A stretch of 64,000 nucleotides of DNA from CAYSFE01 sp964430225 (GCA_964430225.1 CAYSFE010000001.1:1-64000); one strand, 5' to 3'; numbered from the stretch's first letter, positions 52,211 through 60,151 are shown. Numbers and translations: made by a program. The notes: a model not told the origin generated them from the letters alone.

Positions 52211-53365
52211 ATGGAACAACTTAGTGATGAGGGAGATACAGCATTATCTTCATATTATGATGGTGTATTAAATAAACTTAGATTCAAGCAAGTTGGAGGA
52301 GTAAGTGAGTTTTTTGGTGGCCCACTTAATCTAGGAAATGGTTGTTCAGATTGGGTGTCACCTGCAGAAATTATTGATGAGTACGGGCGACAACAATATC
52401 ATATTATATATCTCAATACTAACCCATCTAATGATAATATAAATGTTCCGGTTACCCTTTTAAGACTAGATGAGATGGCCTTAAAGTTAGCCTCTGAAGC
52501 GGATGCAAGAAAAAACATTGTTGCTAAACTTCTTAATTCCACTTCACCAAGAATAATTATAAGACCTACCTCAACAGGTATGCTTTATTATCCTAGTGCT
52601 AGCCTTCCAACAGAAGATAAAGAAAATTTAATTTTTGAAAGAACTGATAAAACCTTAGATGCCTTAGGTTTAGGTCCAATCGTAGAAATTACTGACTTGC
52701 GCTTTAGTAAAACAGCTGCAGAAATAGTGCCTTTGTCAGGGGGAGTATCATCGGCTGGTGAACAAGTCTACAGTTCTGAGTTTGGTGACTTAATTGTTAC
52801 TAGTTACATTCTAAGTAATGATACTTGGAAATACTACCAAGTAATTTCATCTTTTCCATTGTCAGGAATTGAGAGAAATCGAGTTGTTCCAATGCGATTG
52901 GATTCAGGTTGTGATATTGGTCAGATATACAGAGACTTAGGTTGTGATTGTAGTGATCAATTACATCGTGCTATAGAAAAAACAATATCTGAGGGAGGAA
53001 TTATTATTCATTTACCAACTCAAGATGGTAGAGGATATGGTATGGTGACAAAAATGGAGACTGAGGGATTAAAAAGTGGTGTACAAGTTGTTACCAACTC
53101 TCAAAATTTAGTACCAATGGATACAATTCAGGCTGCAAAATCACTACTAGGAGAAGCATTTGATATTCGAACATATTTAGGTGTAGGTAGACTTCTTAAT
53201 ACACTTGGTATTGACCAAGTTCAGCTTTACACAAATAATAGGAAAAAGATTGCAGGTTTAGAGAGAATGGGTATTGGTGTAACAAGGCTTTCAGCTGTAG
53301 GTAATCCAGAAAATGTTCATATAAAAGCTAAATTAGCTCATAACGATATATACATCAAGGACTAG
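52211..53365 (+). CDS. GTP cyclohydrolase II-like protein with extended N-terminus
   Basis: A 384-residue protein whose C-terminal half (about 190-384) is clearly GTP cyclohydrolase II (RibA)-like. The zinc cysteines are SGCDIGQIYRDLGCDC (three Cys, as in RibA), then QDGRGYGMVTKMETEG (RibA has QEGRGIGL), PMDTIQAA and LGI...YTNNRKKIAGL. The N-terminal 190 residues match nothing I recognise. Two changes stand out: Gln-Asp for Gln-Glu in the catalytic loop, and the long N-terminal domain that is unlike the usual RibB fusion. The reaction could be GTP ring opening or a related one on another nucleotide. It is followed by pyrF after 3 nt. Confidence 0.72.
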   Translation: MEQLSDEGDTALSSYYDGVLNKLRFKQVGGVSEFFGGPLNLGNGCSDWVSPAEIIDEYGRQQYHIIYLNTNPSNDNINVPVTLLRLDEMALKLASEADARKNIVAKLLNSTSPRIIIRPTSTGMLYYPSASLPTEDKENLIFERTDKTLDALGLGPIVEITDLRFSKTAAEIVPLSGGVSSAGEQVYSSEFGDLIVTSYILSNDTWKYYQVISSFPLSGIERNRVVPMRLDSGCDIGQIYRDLGCDCSDQLHRAIEKTISEGGIIIHLPTQDGRGYGMVTKMETEGLKSGVQVVTNSQNLVPMDTIQAAKSLLGEAFDIRTYLGVGRLLNTLGIDQVQLYTNNRKKIAGLERMGIGVTRLSAVGNPENVHIKAKLAHNDIYIKD

Positions 53366-53368
53366 TAT

Positions 53369-54256
53369 ATGACTGATACTCCCGAGTTTAATTTAAAACC
53401 CAAAACAGTATTTGAAAAAATCAGATCCAGATGGATAACTATTGACTCTATGGCAGGAGTTGGACTAGACCCTGTTCCTGAAAGAATTCCTGAAGAAATT
53501 TGGCAACAAGTCGGGAGCAAACATAATTATGGTGATGCATTTTCTTTATTTAACCAAATGATTATAGAAGCAACTGCACCTCATGCTATTGACTATAAAG
53601 TCAATTCTAATTTCTATCAAGGAGCACAAGGAAGAAAAGCATTACAAGAAACCTTTGATTACCTGAAAAGAAATCATCCAGATATAGTTCGTGTATGTGA
53701 CGGAAAATTCGCTGATGTTGGAAATACTGCAGAAGTTATTGCTGAAGAAGTATTTGGTAATTTAGATGCTGATGCTGTTTTACTTAATCCATATTTGGGA
53801 TTTGATGCTATTAAACCTTTTTTAAAATATAAAGGTAAGGCAATAATTCTATGCATTAATACTTCTAACCAATCGGCTAGTGACATACAAAACCTAAGAT
53901 TAGATTCAGGTGTCCCTCTTTGGAGACATATATTGACTATTTCAATGACTGAATGGAATCAATATGAAAATATTATTCCTGTATTAAGTGCAACACACCC
54001 TGATAACCTTGTTGGTATTAGAGGAGTAATTGGACAAGCCCCAATACTTTTAGCAGGAGTGGGTAATCAGGGAGGGGATTTGTCACAAAGTATTCCACAT
54101 TGTTTAGATGATAATGGTTACGGTATGATGATAAGTTCATCCAGAGGTATACTATACCCAGAACGATTTGAAGGTGAAGGCTTTTTAAGTGCTTCAAAAA
54201 GGGCAGTGATTGAATTGAAAGATTTAATAAATGAGGCTAAAAGAAATTTATTTTAA
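53369..54256 (+). CDS. pyrF: Orotidine 5'-phosphate decarboxylase, type 2
   Basis: Makes UMP from OMP. The 295-residue protein has the catalytic D-x-K-x-x-D in VCDGKFADVGNTAEV (about residues 109-123) and the phosphate-gripping loop near GIRGVIGQAPILLAGVGNQGGD (about 218-239). The start segment SMAGVGLDP (about 28-36) is typical of type 2 OMPDC. It begins 3 nt after the cyclohydrolase-like stop, so the two are co-transcribed, and the kinase-like gene starts 13 nt after its stop. Confidence 0.9.
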   Translation: MTDTPEFNLKPKTVFEKIRSRWITIDSMAGVGLDPVPERIPEEIWQQVGSKHNYGDAFSLFNQMIIEATAPHAIDYKVNSNFYQGAQGRKALQETFDYLKRNHPDIVRVCDGKFADVGNTAEVIAEEVFGNLDADAVLLNPYLGFDAIKPFLKYKGKAIILCINTSNQSASDIQNLRLDSGVPLWRHILTISMTEWNQYENIIPVLSATHPDNLVGIRGVIGQAPILLAGVGNQGGDLSQSIPHCLDDNGYGMMISSSRGILYPERFEGEGFLSASKRAVIELKDLINEAKRNLF

Positions 54257-54269
54257 TATTTTTATAAAC

Positions 54270-54914
54270 ATGAATCTAACTGAATTATCCGGAGTAAATT
54301 TTGAAGATATTGCCAGAGTACATAATCAAGTAGATCAGCTTAGGACTTTAAGAAGAAATAAATTATTTGTTTTATTATTAGGTCCATCTGGTGTCGGTAA
54401 AACTACAATAATAAAAGCTTTAAATGATCAAACAAATGGAAAGTATCCATATATATCGCCTTATATAACAAGAGATTTAAGACCAGGAGAAACTGAAAAG
54501 ACTGCAATAAGTGAGACTGAATTTGACAAACTAGAACAAGCTGGAGAATTTGTAATTGTTAATGCTTTATATGGAGTAAGGTATGGAACTCCATTAAAGA
54601 CTATCACAAACTGCTTAGCATCAGGAAGAGTTCCTATATTGGACTTTCCACTCGAAAAAGTAGCCAAATTACGTAGGAAAGAATTTGACCTGTTAAACAT
54701 ATATGTTTTTCCTCCTAACATAGCTGAATGGCGGTCAAGACTTGAAAAAGAAAATAGAAATAATTCAAATAGATTTGAACAGGGTGTTGACGAACTTGGG
54801 ATGCTTTCTCAATTAACTAAACCCCATCCCGATATTCATTATTCAGTAGTTAGTAGAAGTGGAGATATACCTAAAATTGCTAATATAATCAATACCATAA
54901 TAAGTTCTATATAA
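54270..54914 (+). CDS. Guanylate kinase-like protein
   Basis: A 214-residue P-loop kinase. Walker A is LLGPSGVGKTTII (about residues 36-48), then the GMP-binding-like motif SPYITRDLRPGETE (about 63-76, compare S-x-x-T-R-x-P-R-x-G-E). ILDFPLEKVAKLR (about 126-138) is where GMP kinases have the VLLDIDVQGA strand. I use ATG 54270; the frame is open to 54231 but that overlaps pyrF. The missing second GMP-site residues and the position in a GTP/UMP gene cluster mean that the acceptor could be another NMP. Function as NMP kinase is likely, substrate uncertain. Confidence 0.75.
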   Translation: MNLTELSGVNFEDIARVHNQVDQLRTLRRNKLFVLLLGPSGVGKTTIIKALNDQTNGKYPYISPYITRDLRPGETEKTAISETEFDKLEQAGEFVIVNALYGVRYGTPLKTITNCLASGRVPILDFPLEKVAKLRRKEFDLLNIYVFPPNIAEWRSRLEKENRNNSNRFEQGVDELGMLSQLTKPHPDIHYSVVSRSGDIPKIANIINTIISSI

Positions 54915-54955
54915 AGGTATTTATTTGATTAGTTCCCTTGAAAATATTAATAATC

Positions 54956-55327
54956 TTACCTTAACTTCTGTTTGTGAAAAGTTCCCCTATTTAATCTAAA
55001 TGCCAATCTTCTTTCTGGAGCATATACCATTGGTACACCTATAAGTGATTTACAACTTTCACATACTAAATTTGGCATGTCTTTAGTCCCCACAATTTTA
55101 GGGTCACTACTTAAAGAGGCTAGTTTAGGAGGCCATAAAATTCTATCTAAATAAGACCTTAGTAGTGCACCAATTCCATCTTTTTGATATATCATTAATC
55201 TTGTGTTACATCTTGCACATGATATATCTAATAACTCAGAATTACCGCCTCTTGCTTTTCTATATCCATCTTTCTTTATGTGAAAATCAGATGGTTTTGG
55301 ACCTTTAATGTTTCCTTCTAGTTCCAT
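54956..55327 (-). CDS. Zinc-ribbon hypothetical protein
   Basis: A 123-residue basic protein with two CxxC pairs, SCARCNTRL (about residues 36-44) and VCESCKSLIG (about 87-96), which would bind one zinc. The linker has IYQKDGIGALLRSYLDRILWPP and the C-terminus VPMVYAPERRLAFRLNRG. I remember similar small proteins in diverse bacteria, but no function is known to me. It stands alone between the kinase and DUF84 genes. Nucleic-acid or ribosome binding would fit the basic charge; no motif shows it. Confidence 0.72.
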   Translation of the reverse strand: MELEGNIKGPKPSDFHIKKDGYRKARGGNSELLDISCARCNTRLMIYQKDGIGALLRSYLDRILWPPKLASLSSDPKIVGTKDMPNLVCESCKSLIGVPMVYAPERRLAFRLNRGTFHKQKLR

Positions 55328-55399
55328 ATTTTAGTAAAATGTTTATAAATATTTTGAGTTTGTTTATTGTACACTATAATTTCAATTATTATAAGTCAT

Positions 55400-55927
55400 T
55401 TAGTATAGTTCAGGATTAACGAAGGGAATTAGGGCAAGTATTGTAGCTAAGGTAAAAGAATCTTCCCTTGTTACTAGTCCATGTGTAAGTATTCCTATTG
55501 CTCCATTTCTTACTTTAGAGTTCTTCCTGCCGAATACAATATCATCTGCAACTCCCAGTTCTTTTCCACTTTTTATTAGCATAGTTACAGCTTGAGGCAA
55601 TGGGGGAGAGGGAGACCTTCCTTTACCAATCAATTTTTTACCTTTAACACTAACCCATCCAAAAGCATATAGGGAACCATCTAGTTCTTCAAGTCCGCCC
55701 TCTAATCCTACATAGTAATCAGCACCAGGGTATTTCTTATATGCATTAATAGCTCTATTAAGAGATCCTTTAATAGTTTGTTCATTACCCATTGGTTGAG
55801 AGGGTACACCTGATGGTACATCTACACCCTCTATCTTAAACTTTTCATTTTTAAATACTTTCTTAAAAGCTTTTAAGGTAGCTTTTATCTTTACTGGATT
55901 TCTTGATCCTACTATTATCTTTTTCAT
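55400..55927 (-). CDS. Inosine/xanthosine triphosphatase, DUF84 family
   Basis: A 175-residue house-cleaning NTPase. Start: KKIIVGSRNPVKIKATLKAF, the family N-terminus (substrate-binding SxNxxK). Other marks are VPSQPMGNEQTIKGSLNRA (about residues 41-59), YVGLEGGLEE (about 72-81) and FGWVSVKG; the C-terminus has IGILTHGLVTRED (about 144-156). It hydrolyses ITP and XTP so that deaminated bases do not enter nucleic acids. It belongs to a run of nucleotide-sanitation genes here (with the MazG-like gene). Confidence 0.88.
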   Translation of the reverse strand: MKKIIVGSRNPVKIKATLKAFKKVFKNEKFKIEGVDVPSGVPSQPMGNEQTIKGSLNRAINAYKKYPGADYYVGLEGGLEELDGSLYAFGWVSVKGKKLIGKGRSPSPPLPQAVTMLIKSGKELGVADDIVFGRKNSKVRNGAIGILTHGLVTREDSFTLATILALIPFVNPELY

Positions 55928-55991
55928 ATGGTTTATTTAATATGGGGTTATAGTAACAGAGTTTATAAAGTTACTCAAAATATCTGAAACT

Positions 55992-56432
55992 TTATAAAGT
56001 TAGAGGTATTTTATCTAAATCCCCATTTATGACAATAGGACTCATAACTATTATCTCATCCTTATATGCCATCTCTGGAATAGGGTAGAGAAGGTATATA
56101 GGTTTTCTTAATACATATGCAAAACCTATTTCTAAAAATGTATTTCCTCCAATATATCCTTCAATATTCTTTTTAGTATAGTTAGCTATTAGAACACAAT
56201 CTGATTCTTTAATCTTTTCAAAGTATTTCCTAATAGCGTCATATTTCATTTTAGCTTTATATCCCTCTCCTTTGTCTACACTTTCTAAGTGTTCTTTCAT
56301 TGTTCGCTCTCCACTTAGTATCCTCATAGCTCCATCTGGTATTTCTACAACATGACCTTTCTCAACAAGCTTATCAGATAGCTCTTTCATCTCTTTAGTG
56401 AATTGTATTGAACCACAGATAGTAATTTTCAT
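55992..56432 (-). CDS. Nucleoside 2-deoxyribosyltransferase-like protein
   Basis: A 146-residue Rossmann-like protein. It begins MKITICGSIQFTKEMKELSDKL (the ICGS-x-x-F/Y start is typical of the nucleoside 2-deoxyribosyltransferase/ TIR-like STIR fold). The later segment DCVLIANYTKKNIEGYIGGNTFLEIGFAYVLRKPIYLLY holds the D-N and G-G-N-x-x-E-I-G-x-A pattern of the nucleotide pocket. Substrate uncertain; hydrolases of modified nucleosides share this fold. It precedes the DUF84 gene by 64 nt on the same strand, consistent with a nucleotide role. Confidence 0.6.
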   Translation of the reverse strand: MKITICGSIQFTKEMKELSDKLVEKGHVVEIPDGAMRILSGERTMKEHLESVDKGEGYKAKMKYDAIRKYFEKIKESDCVLIANYTKKNIEGYIGGNTFLEIGFAYVLRKPIYLLYPIPEMAYKDEIIVMSPIVINGDLDKIPLTL

Positions 56433-56465
56433 ATTAGTTGATTTAAAACTTAGTTATTCTATTTC

Positions 56466-57020
56466 CTATTGTTTACTCTTTCTTATAGCTTTGATAATCC
56501 TGTAAACCAAGTAAATTACTAAAGTAATTACAGTAATATCAAAAGCAAGATAGAATAATGGGAAAGGCGTATTTTTAGCACATACAGCAGCACAGCCATA
56601 ACCTGACTGATTAACTATTCCAAATGGATTTAAATAGCTATGACGATCGCAAGGGCTTCCACAATCAAGTTTTAAATTCCACAAAACAAACGTTATTGCT
56701 GACTCTATTATTAGGATAGGAACTACTATAGATATTTTAAGTTTAGGACTAAGTTTATTTTTAACAAACTTAATCAATTTAAAAAGTAAATATCCTACTA
56801 TAGTGAGAATTAATATATCAAACATAAGATAAAAGTTTTGATGAGGTACATTTTCAAAAACATTAAGGCATAGTTCCTTTGTTGGATGCCATCCAAATGG
56901 GTTTAAGAAAGTATATGGTTCACACATATCCACATACTGTGTTTTCATGAAGAATAGTATGATAGTAATAATAGATTCTACCAAAAGTAGCAATAGTATT
57001 GGAGTAAACTTTATTTTCAT
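56466..57020 (-). CDS. Membrane protein with internal duplication
   Basis: A 184-residue membrane protein made of two similar halves. Each half is a helix, an extracytoplasmic loop with Cys and a motif like Y/S-x-F/Y-L-N-P-F-G, then F-Y-L-M/A-F-D-I and a second helix (LLFKLIKF / LVYRIIKA). Half 1 is about residues 1-90, half 2 about 93-180. Loop cysteines (C33 and C52 region; CGSPC; GCAAVC) may form disulphides. I find no family. The arrangement predicts an external, disulphide-stabilised face. Confidence 0.7.
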   Translation of the reverse strand: MKIKFTPILLLLLVESIITIILFFMKTQYVDMCEPYTFLNPFGWHPTKELCLNVFENVPHQNFYLMFDILILTIVGYLLFKLIKFVKNKLSPKLKISIVVPILIIESAITFVLWNLKLDCGSPCDRHSYLNPFGIVNQSGYGCAAVCAKNTPFPLFYLAFDITVITLVIYLVYRIIKAIRKSKQ

Positions 57021-57127
57021 TATTAATGTATTAATAACTATTTTTTAAAATCATTACCCAAAGATATTGTACAATAGATATTAGAAAAATAGTTAAGGAC
57101 GTATATATTATCTATTACTAATACCTA

Positions 57128-57538
57128 ATGATACAAATGCCTAAAGCATTAGCTCCATATGCTAAACACTTAGAAGAAGAGGGATATAAAGTCACTACTA
57201 CTGAAGAAAGTATAATCACGGAAAAAGATGGTAACCAAGTAATATTTGTAGCTTCTGAAGTACCTGCTTATATAATAGCAATGGTAAAGTATGATTTAAA
57301 TCAAAGTGCATATCTTGCAAATAAGTTAGAAGCTTTAGAGATAGTAAACTCAATAAATACTTATGATATACCAAGTTGTTACATTGGAGAGAACAGTGAC
57401 CAGCCTTACTTAGCAATAACTTGGCCTTACTTTGGAGAGTATAATAAAGATATATTTCATACTTTCATGTTACAAGTACAATTTGACGAAGTAATAATAC
57501 TAAAAGAAATGCATGAGAGTTTAAAGAAGTTCATGTAA
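57128..57538 (+). CDS. hypothetical protein
   Basis: A 136-residue soluble protein, acidic, with no recognised domain. The sequence alternates strands and helices (GYKVTTTEESIITEKDGNQVIFVASEVPAYIIAMVKYDLN, then LEALEIVNSINTYDIPSCYIGE), suggesting a small alpha/beta fold. It resembles in layout the YbjN/type III chaperone-like sensory fold, a guess only. It is convergent with the MazG-like gene, with a small hairpin between the stops. Confidence 0.65.
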   Translation: MIQMPKALAPYAKHLEEEGYKVTTTEESIITEKDGNQVIFVASEVPAYIIAMVKYDLNQSAYLANKLEALEIVNSINTYDIPSCYIGENSDQPYLAITWPYFGEYNKDIFHTFMLQVQFDEVIILKEMHESLKKFM

Positions 57539-57556
57539 AGACAATTAAGTGTCTTT
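57537..57556. terminator. Possible bidirectional terminator
   Basis: AAAGACA (57537-57543) pairs with TGTCTTT (57550-57556) across a 6-nt loop, between convergent genes. The A- and T-runs are short, so activity is uncertain. Confidence 0.4.
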
Positions 57557-57559
57557 AAA

Positions 57560-57877
57560 CTATAGTTGGTCATATTTCTTGTTACTTCCTTTTGCCTTAG
57601 ATACAGGATATTTCTTAATATTCTTAGCTAGTTTCTTAAGTATTATATCTTCAATATCTACATTAAGACTTTCAGCCATTAGAACAGAGTATATTATTAT
57701 ATCTGCCAATTCTTCATTTACTTCTCCTTGCATAGCTACATCATCCCATTGATAACATTCTAATAGTTCTCCAGCTTCTATAGATAAAGACTTAGCTAGA
57801 TTCTCTGGAGTATGAAACTTCTTCCATTCTCTTTCATCTCTAAACTTTAATATTTTCTTAATTAAGCTAGGATTCAT
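57560..57877 (-). CDS. MazG-like nucleotide pyrophosphohydrolase
   Basis: A 105-residue all-alpha NTP pyrophosphatase. The EExxE...ExxD metal motifs are present in SIEAGELLECYQW (about residues 31-43) and NEELADIIIYSVLMAE (about 52-67). Members remove non-canonical or damaged (d)NTPs; small single-domain MazG/dCTPase-type forms are common in bacteria and phages. It lies at the edge of the accessory island, about 100 nt beyond an 11-bp perfect inverted repeat and the first 66-nt repeat. Confidence 0.85.
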   Translation of the reverse strand: MNPSLIKKILKFRDEREWKKFHTPENLAKSLSIEAGELLECYQWDDVAMQGEVNEELADIIIYSVLMAESLNVDIEDIILKKLAKNIKKYPVSKAKGSNKKYDQL

Positions 57878-57951
57878 AGATGAGAAATAATAAATAATTA
57901 CTTAAACACAGGTATTATATTGCTATTAAAGGGAATTAACAATAACTGCCT

Positions 57952-57978
57952 CAACTTGTAAGAAAACCTTACAAGTTG
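57952..57978. repeat. Perfect 11-bp inverted repeat
   Basis: CAACTTGTAAG (57952-57962), a 5-nt loop and CTTACAAGTTG (57968-57978). It lies upstream of the MazG-like gene on its strand and beside the first 66-nt repeat. It could be an operator or hairpin; no T-run follows in either direction. Confidence 0.75.
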
Positions 57979-57991
57979 ATATATCTTACTA

Positions 57992-58057
57992 AATGTATAC
58001 AAAGTACACTAGTTTGTATCTTTTGATTAAAGCAATGTATACAAACTTTCTATTTTA
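57992..58057. repeat. 66-nt structured repeat, copy A
   Basis: Matches copy B (59199-59264) at 51 of 66 positions without gaps. Left arm AATGTATACAAA, 9-nt loop, then TTTGTATC; the 12-nt motif AATGTATACAAA recurs at positions 43-54 of the unit. It overlaps the stop codon of the RhuM-family gene at its right end. Confidence 0.85.
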
Positions 58058-59098
58058 TAGAACTGTTTTGTTATTAGGATCAATTAGTTTTTTAACTTCT
58101 TTGTCAAAGTCAGAAATATAATTTTTATCCTGTATAGGTTTATATTTCTCATACTCACTTTCAGCAAATGACTTGGCCACTTCTGATGAAACTTTACCAG
58201 CATTTTTCAAGATATCTTTATTATTAAATCTCAAAAATACATCAAGTTTTGTAGCCCAATCTTTCATAGTCATTGGGGTACCGTTTTCTGCCTGGTCTTC
58301 TGCATAATCCAAATACATAGTAACAATTCGGTTAAGTGCCTTGATCTCTTTTTCATTGAGATAGTTTTTTGCTATTACTACATCTGTCTTGAGTATTTTT
58401 CCCTTTGGAGCCTTTTTCCATGTTGTTAAGCCCATATATTCTTTTTCATGAGAGACTCGATCTACAATCAGCTCAGCTGCTGTATTTTGATGAATAGCGT
58501 AATGCATCTTATTTTGAACTGTAGCGAAGAAATCTTTAGTTGTTTGTGAATTAAGGTCATAATCTAAAGCAGTTACATAAATATCCGTTATTTTTTGATA
58601 AAAGTTTCTTTCACTTTCACGAATATCTCTAATTTCAAGAATTAAATCTTCAAAATATTGCTTACTTAAGAATGAACCGTTTTTTAATCTTTCACTATCA
58701 AGTACATATCCACGAGTTGAGAAATCTTTCAATATTCTATTTGCCCATCGACGAAATTCTATTGCTCTTTCTGAGTTAACTTTAAATCCTATTGCTATGA
58801 TTGCCTCTAAACTATAATGCTCAACATCTCTTTCCACTTTGCGTGAACCTTCAGTTTGAACTATTCGAAAATTTCGAATAGTTGAGTTCTCAACTAATTC
58901 CTTACTCATGAATATCTCTTTTATATGGTAGTTAATGGTGTTAATTTCAACACTAAAAAGTTTTGCAATTAATTTTTGTGTCAGCCAAATATTCCCATCC
59001 TCAACCCTTACTTCAATACTATCTTGGCCAGATTGTAGGGTAAATATTAAAAATTCTGAAGTACTATTTCTTATCATTAAGTTTTTACTATTTGGCAT
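58055..59098 (-). CDS. RhuM-family protein
   Basis: A 347-residue protein of the RhuM (virulence protein RhuM/Fic-DOC-annotated) family. It shows the family N-terminus (DSIEVRVEDGNIWLTQKLIAKLFSVEINTINYHIKEIF, about residues 26-62, which looks like a DNA-binding or antirepressor-like helix-turn-helix). The block VERDVEHYSLEAIIAIGFKVNSERAIEFRRWANRILKDF (about 90-128) and the C-terminal segment with KDWATKLDVFLRFN are conserved in the family. Function is not established; members sit in mobile and defence regions. A TATAAT lies just before its ATG. It is flanked by the two 66-nt repeats. Confidence 0.85.
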   Translation of the reverse strand: MPNSKNLMIRNSTSEFLIFTLQSGQDSIEVRVEDGNIWLTQKLIAKLFSVEINTINYHIKEIFMSKELVENSTIRNFRIVQTEGSRKVERDVEHYSLEAIIAIGFKVNSERAIEFRRWANRILKDFSTRGYVLDSERLKNGSFLSKQYFEDLILEIRDIRESERNFYQKITDIYVTALDYDLNSQTTKDFFATVQNKMHYAIHQNTAAELIVDRVSHEKEYMGLTTWKKAPKGKILKTDVVIAKNYLNEKEIKALNRIVTMYLDYAEDQAENGTPMTMKDWATKLDVFLRFNNKDILKNAGKVSSEVAKSFAESEYEKYKPIQDKNYISDFDKEVKKLIDPNNKTVL

Positions 59099-59198
59099 GG
59101 TGTTTTATAGGTATTATAAGAATTATGATTATCCTAAAGTCGCTATTGGTATTTTACCTTAAAAGATCGTTTTAATAAAACTGAAGCTATTTACTAGG

Positions 59199-59264
59199 AA
59201 TGTACTCAAAGTACCCTTGTTTGAGTACATTCATTCAGTCAATGTACACAAACTTTCCATTTTA
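59199..59264. repeat. 66-nt structured repeat, copy B
   Basis: Left arm AATGTACTCAAA (59199-59210), loop GTACCCTTG, right arm TTTGAGTACATT (59220-59231): a 12-bp perfect stem. Two positions that differ from copy A change on both arms so that pairing is kept. It overlaps the stop of the Cas4-like nuclease gene at its right end and lies 100 nt upstream of the RhuM gene. Confidence 0.85.
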
Positions 59265-59990
59265 ATATTGTTTTGCCATCTTTTCTTGATACTCACACCA
59301 TTCACACTCACTTGAATATTCTGGTACCTTATCACTATTTAAACAACTTTTAATGTTTAAAAGGGTGGGTTCTATCCAGTTATCATTCCCTACATATGGT
59401 ATTACTTTGATTTTAAACTCTAGCTTAGCATCAAATGCCTCTTTATCTTTTATTCCATTGCAATATACAAAGTATCCAGTATTAGATACTTTGAATTCAT
59501 TTCTTCTTAGCAACCACTGATATACCTCCATCTGTCTTTTATATCCCATCTGCCATTCTGAATCTAAGTTTACCTCTGTATCCTTGGCTGTTGATTTATA
59601 GTCGACGACATGGAGTTCTCCAATAGGATTTACCCATACATCATCTATAGCCCCATAAATATATAGGTTGGTTTTAGGATGAAGATACTGTACTCCAGTA
59701 AAGTTAGCTCTCCATATATCTATATCCTTATGACTATATGGAATAGCATCTATTCCATATTTTTTCATTAAAGGATGCGTTTTTCCCTTTACCCTATGAG
59801 CATCAAATTCAAGTTTTAATAAATGATCTACTGCAGAGTTAAGAGAGTATGGGGGAGAGGAGGGTCTCTTAATACCTAATTTCTTATCTAAATAGAAACA
59901 TCTGGGACATTTAACATATAGCTCTATACCAGTCCTACTTATCTTATATGAATCTTCACTATCTGTTTTATATACTCCTTTATATGGCAT
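59262..59990 (-). CDS. Cas4/RecB-like PD-(D/E)XK nuclease with iron-sulphur cysteines
   Basis: A 242-residue nuclease of the PDDEXK_1/Cas4/AddB group. Motifs: ISRTGIELYVKCPRCFYLDKKLGI (about residues 18-41, first cysteine pair), an acidic site in YGAIDDVWVNP (about 110-120), the catalytic strand ELHVVDYKSTAK (about 123-134), and Q-x-x-x-Y in YKRQMEVYQWLL. The last cysteines are in SSECEWCEYQ (about 227-236), consistent with a four-Cys cluster. There is no CRISPR array or other cas gene in the window. It lies between a RhuM gene and the LexA-methyltransferase fusion. Stand-alone members act in recombination or defence. Confidence 0.85.
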   Translation of the reverse strand: MPYKGVYKTDSEDSYKISRTGIELYVKCPRCFYLDKKLGIKRPSSPPYSLNSAVDHLLKLEFDAHRVKGKTHPLMKKYGIDAIPYSHKDIDIWRANFTGVQYLHPKTNLYIYGAIDDVWVNPIGELHVVDYKSTAKDTEVNLDSEWQMGYKRQMEVYQWLLRRNEFKVSNTGYFVYCNGIKDKEAFDAKLEFKIKVIPYVGNDNWIEPTLLNIKSCLNSDKVPEYSSECEWCEYQEKMAKQY

Positions 59991-60089
59991 ATGTAGGTGA
60001 TTATATATCTAGGGGTAATAGGAAGCTACTATATATTTGTCATTAATATTAGCTACACTTTTCACTCTTTAATCTTAAATTCTTTCGCC

Positions 60090-60118
60090 TTGACAATCGG
60101 TTTCTTTCCGGTTAAACT
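60090..60118 (+). promoter_or_regulatory. Promoter of the LexA-methyltransferase gene with repeat in the spacer
   Basis: TTGACA (60090-60095), 17 nt, TAAACT (60113-60118). Inside the spacer, TCGGTTTC and TCCGGTTA occur as imperfect direct repeats about 10 nt apart (60097-60114), a possible binding site for the LexA part of the product. Leader about 26 nt; no Shine-Dalgarno. Confidence 0.55.
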
Positions 60119-60151
60119 CCCGTAATAAATATACATTAACAATCAATTAAT

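Noticed and set aside
57992..58057. 66-nt repeats as simple intrinsic terminators
   Set aside because: No T-run follows the hairpin on the minus strand in either copy, and the sequence similarity extends well beyond the stem.
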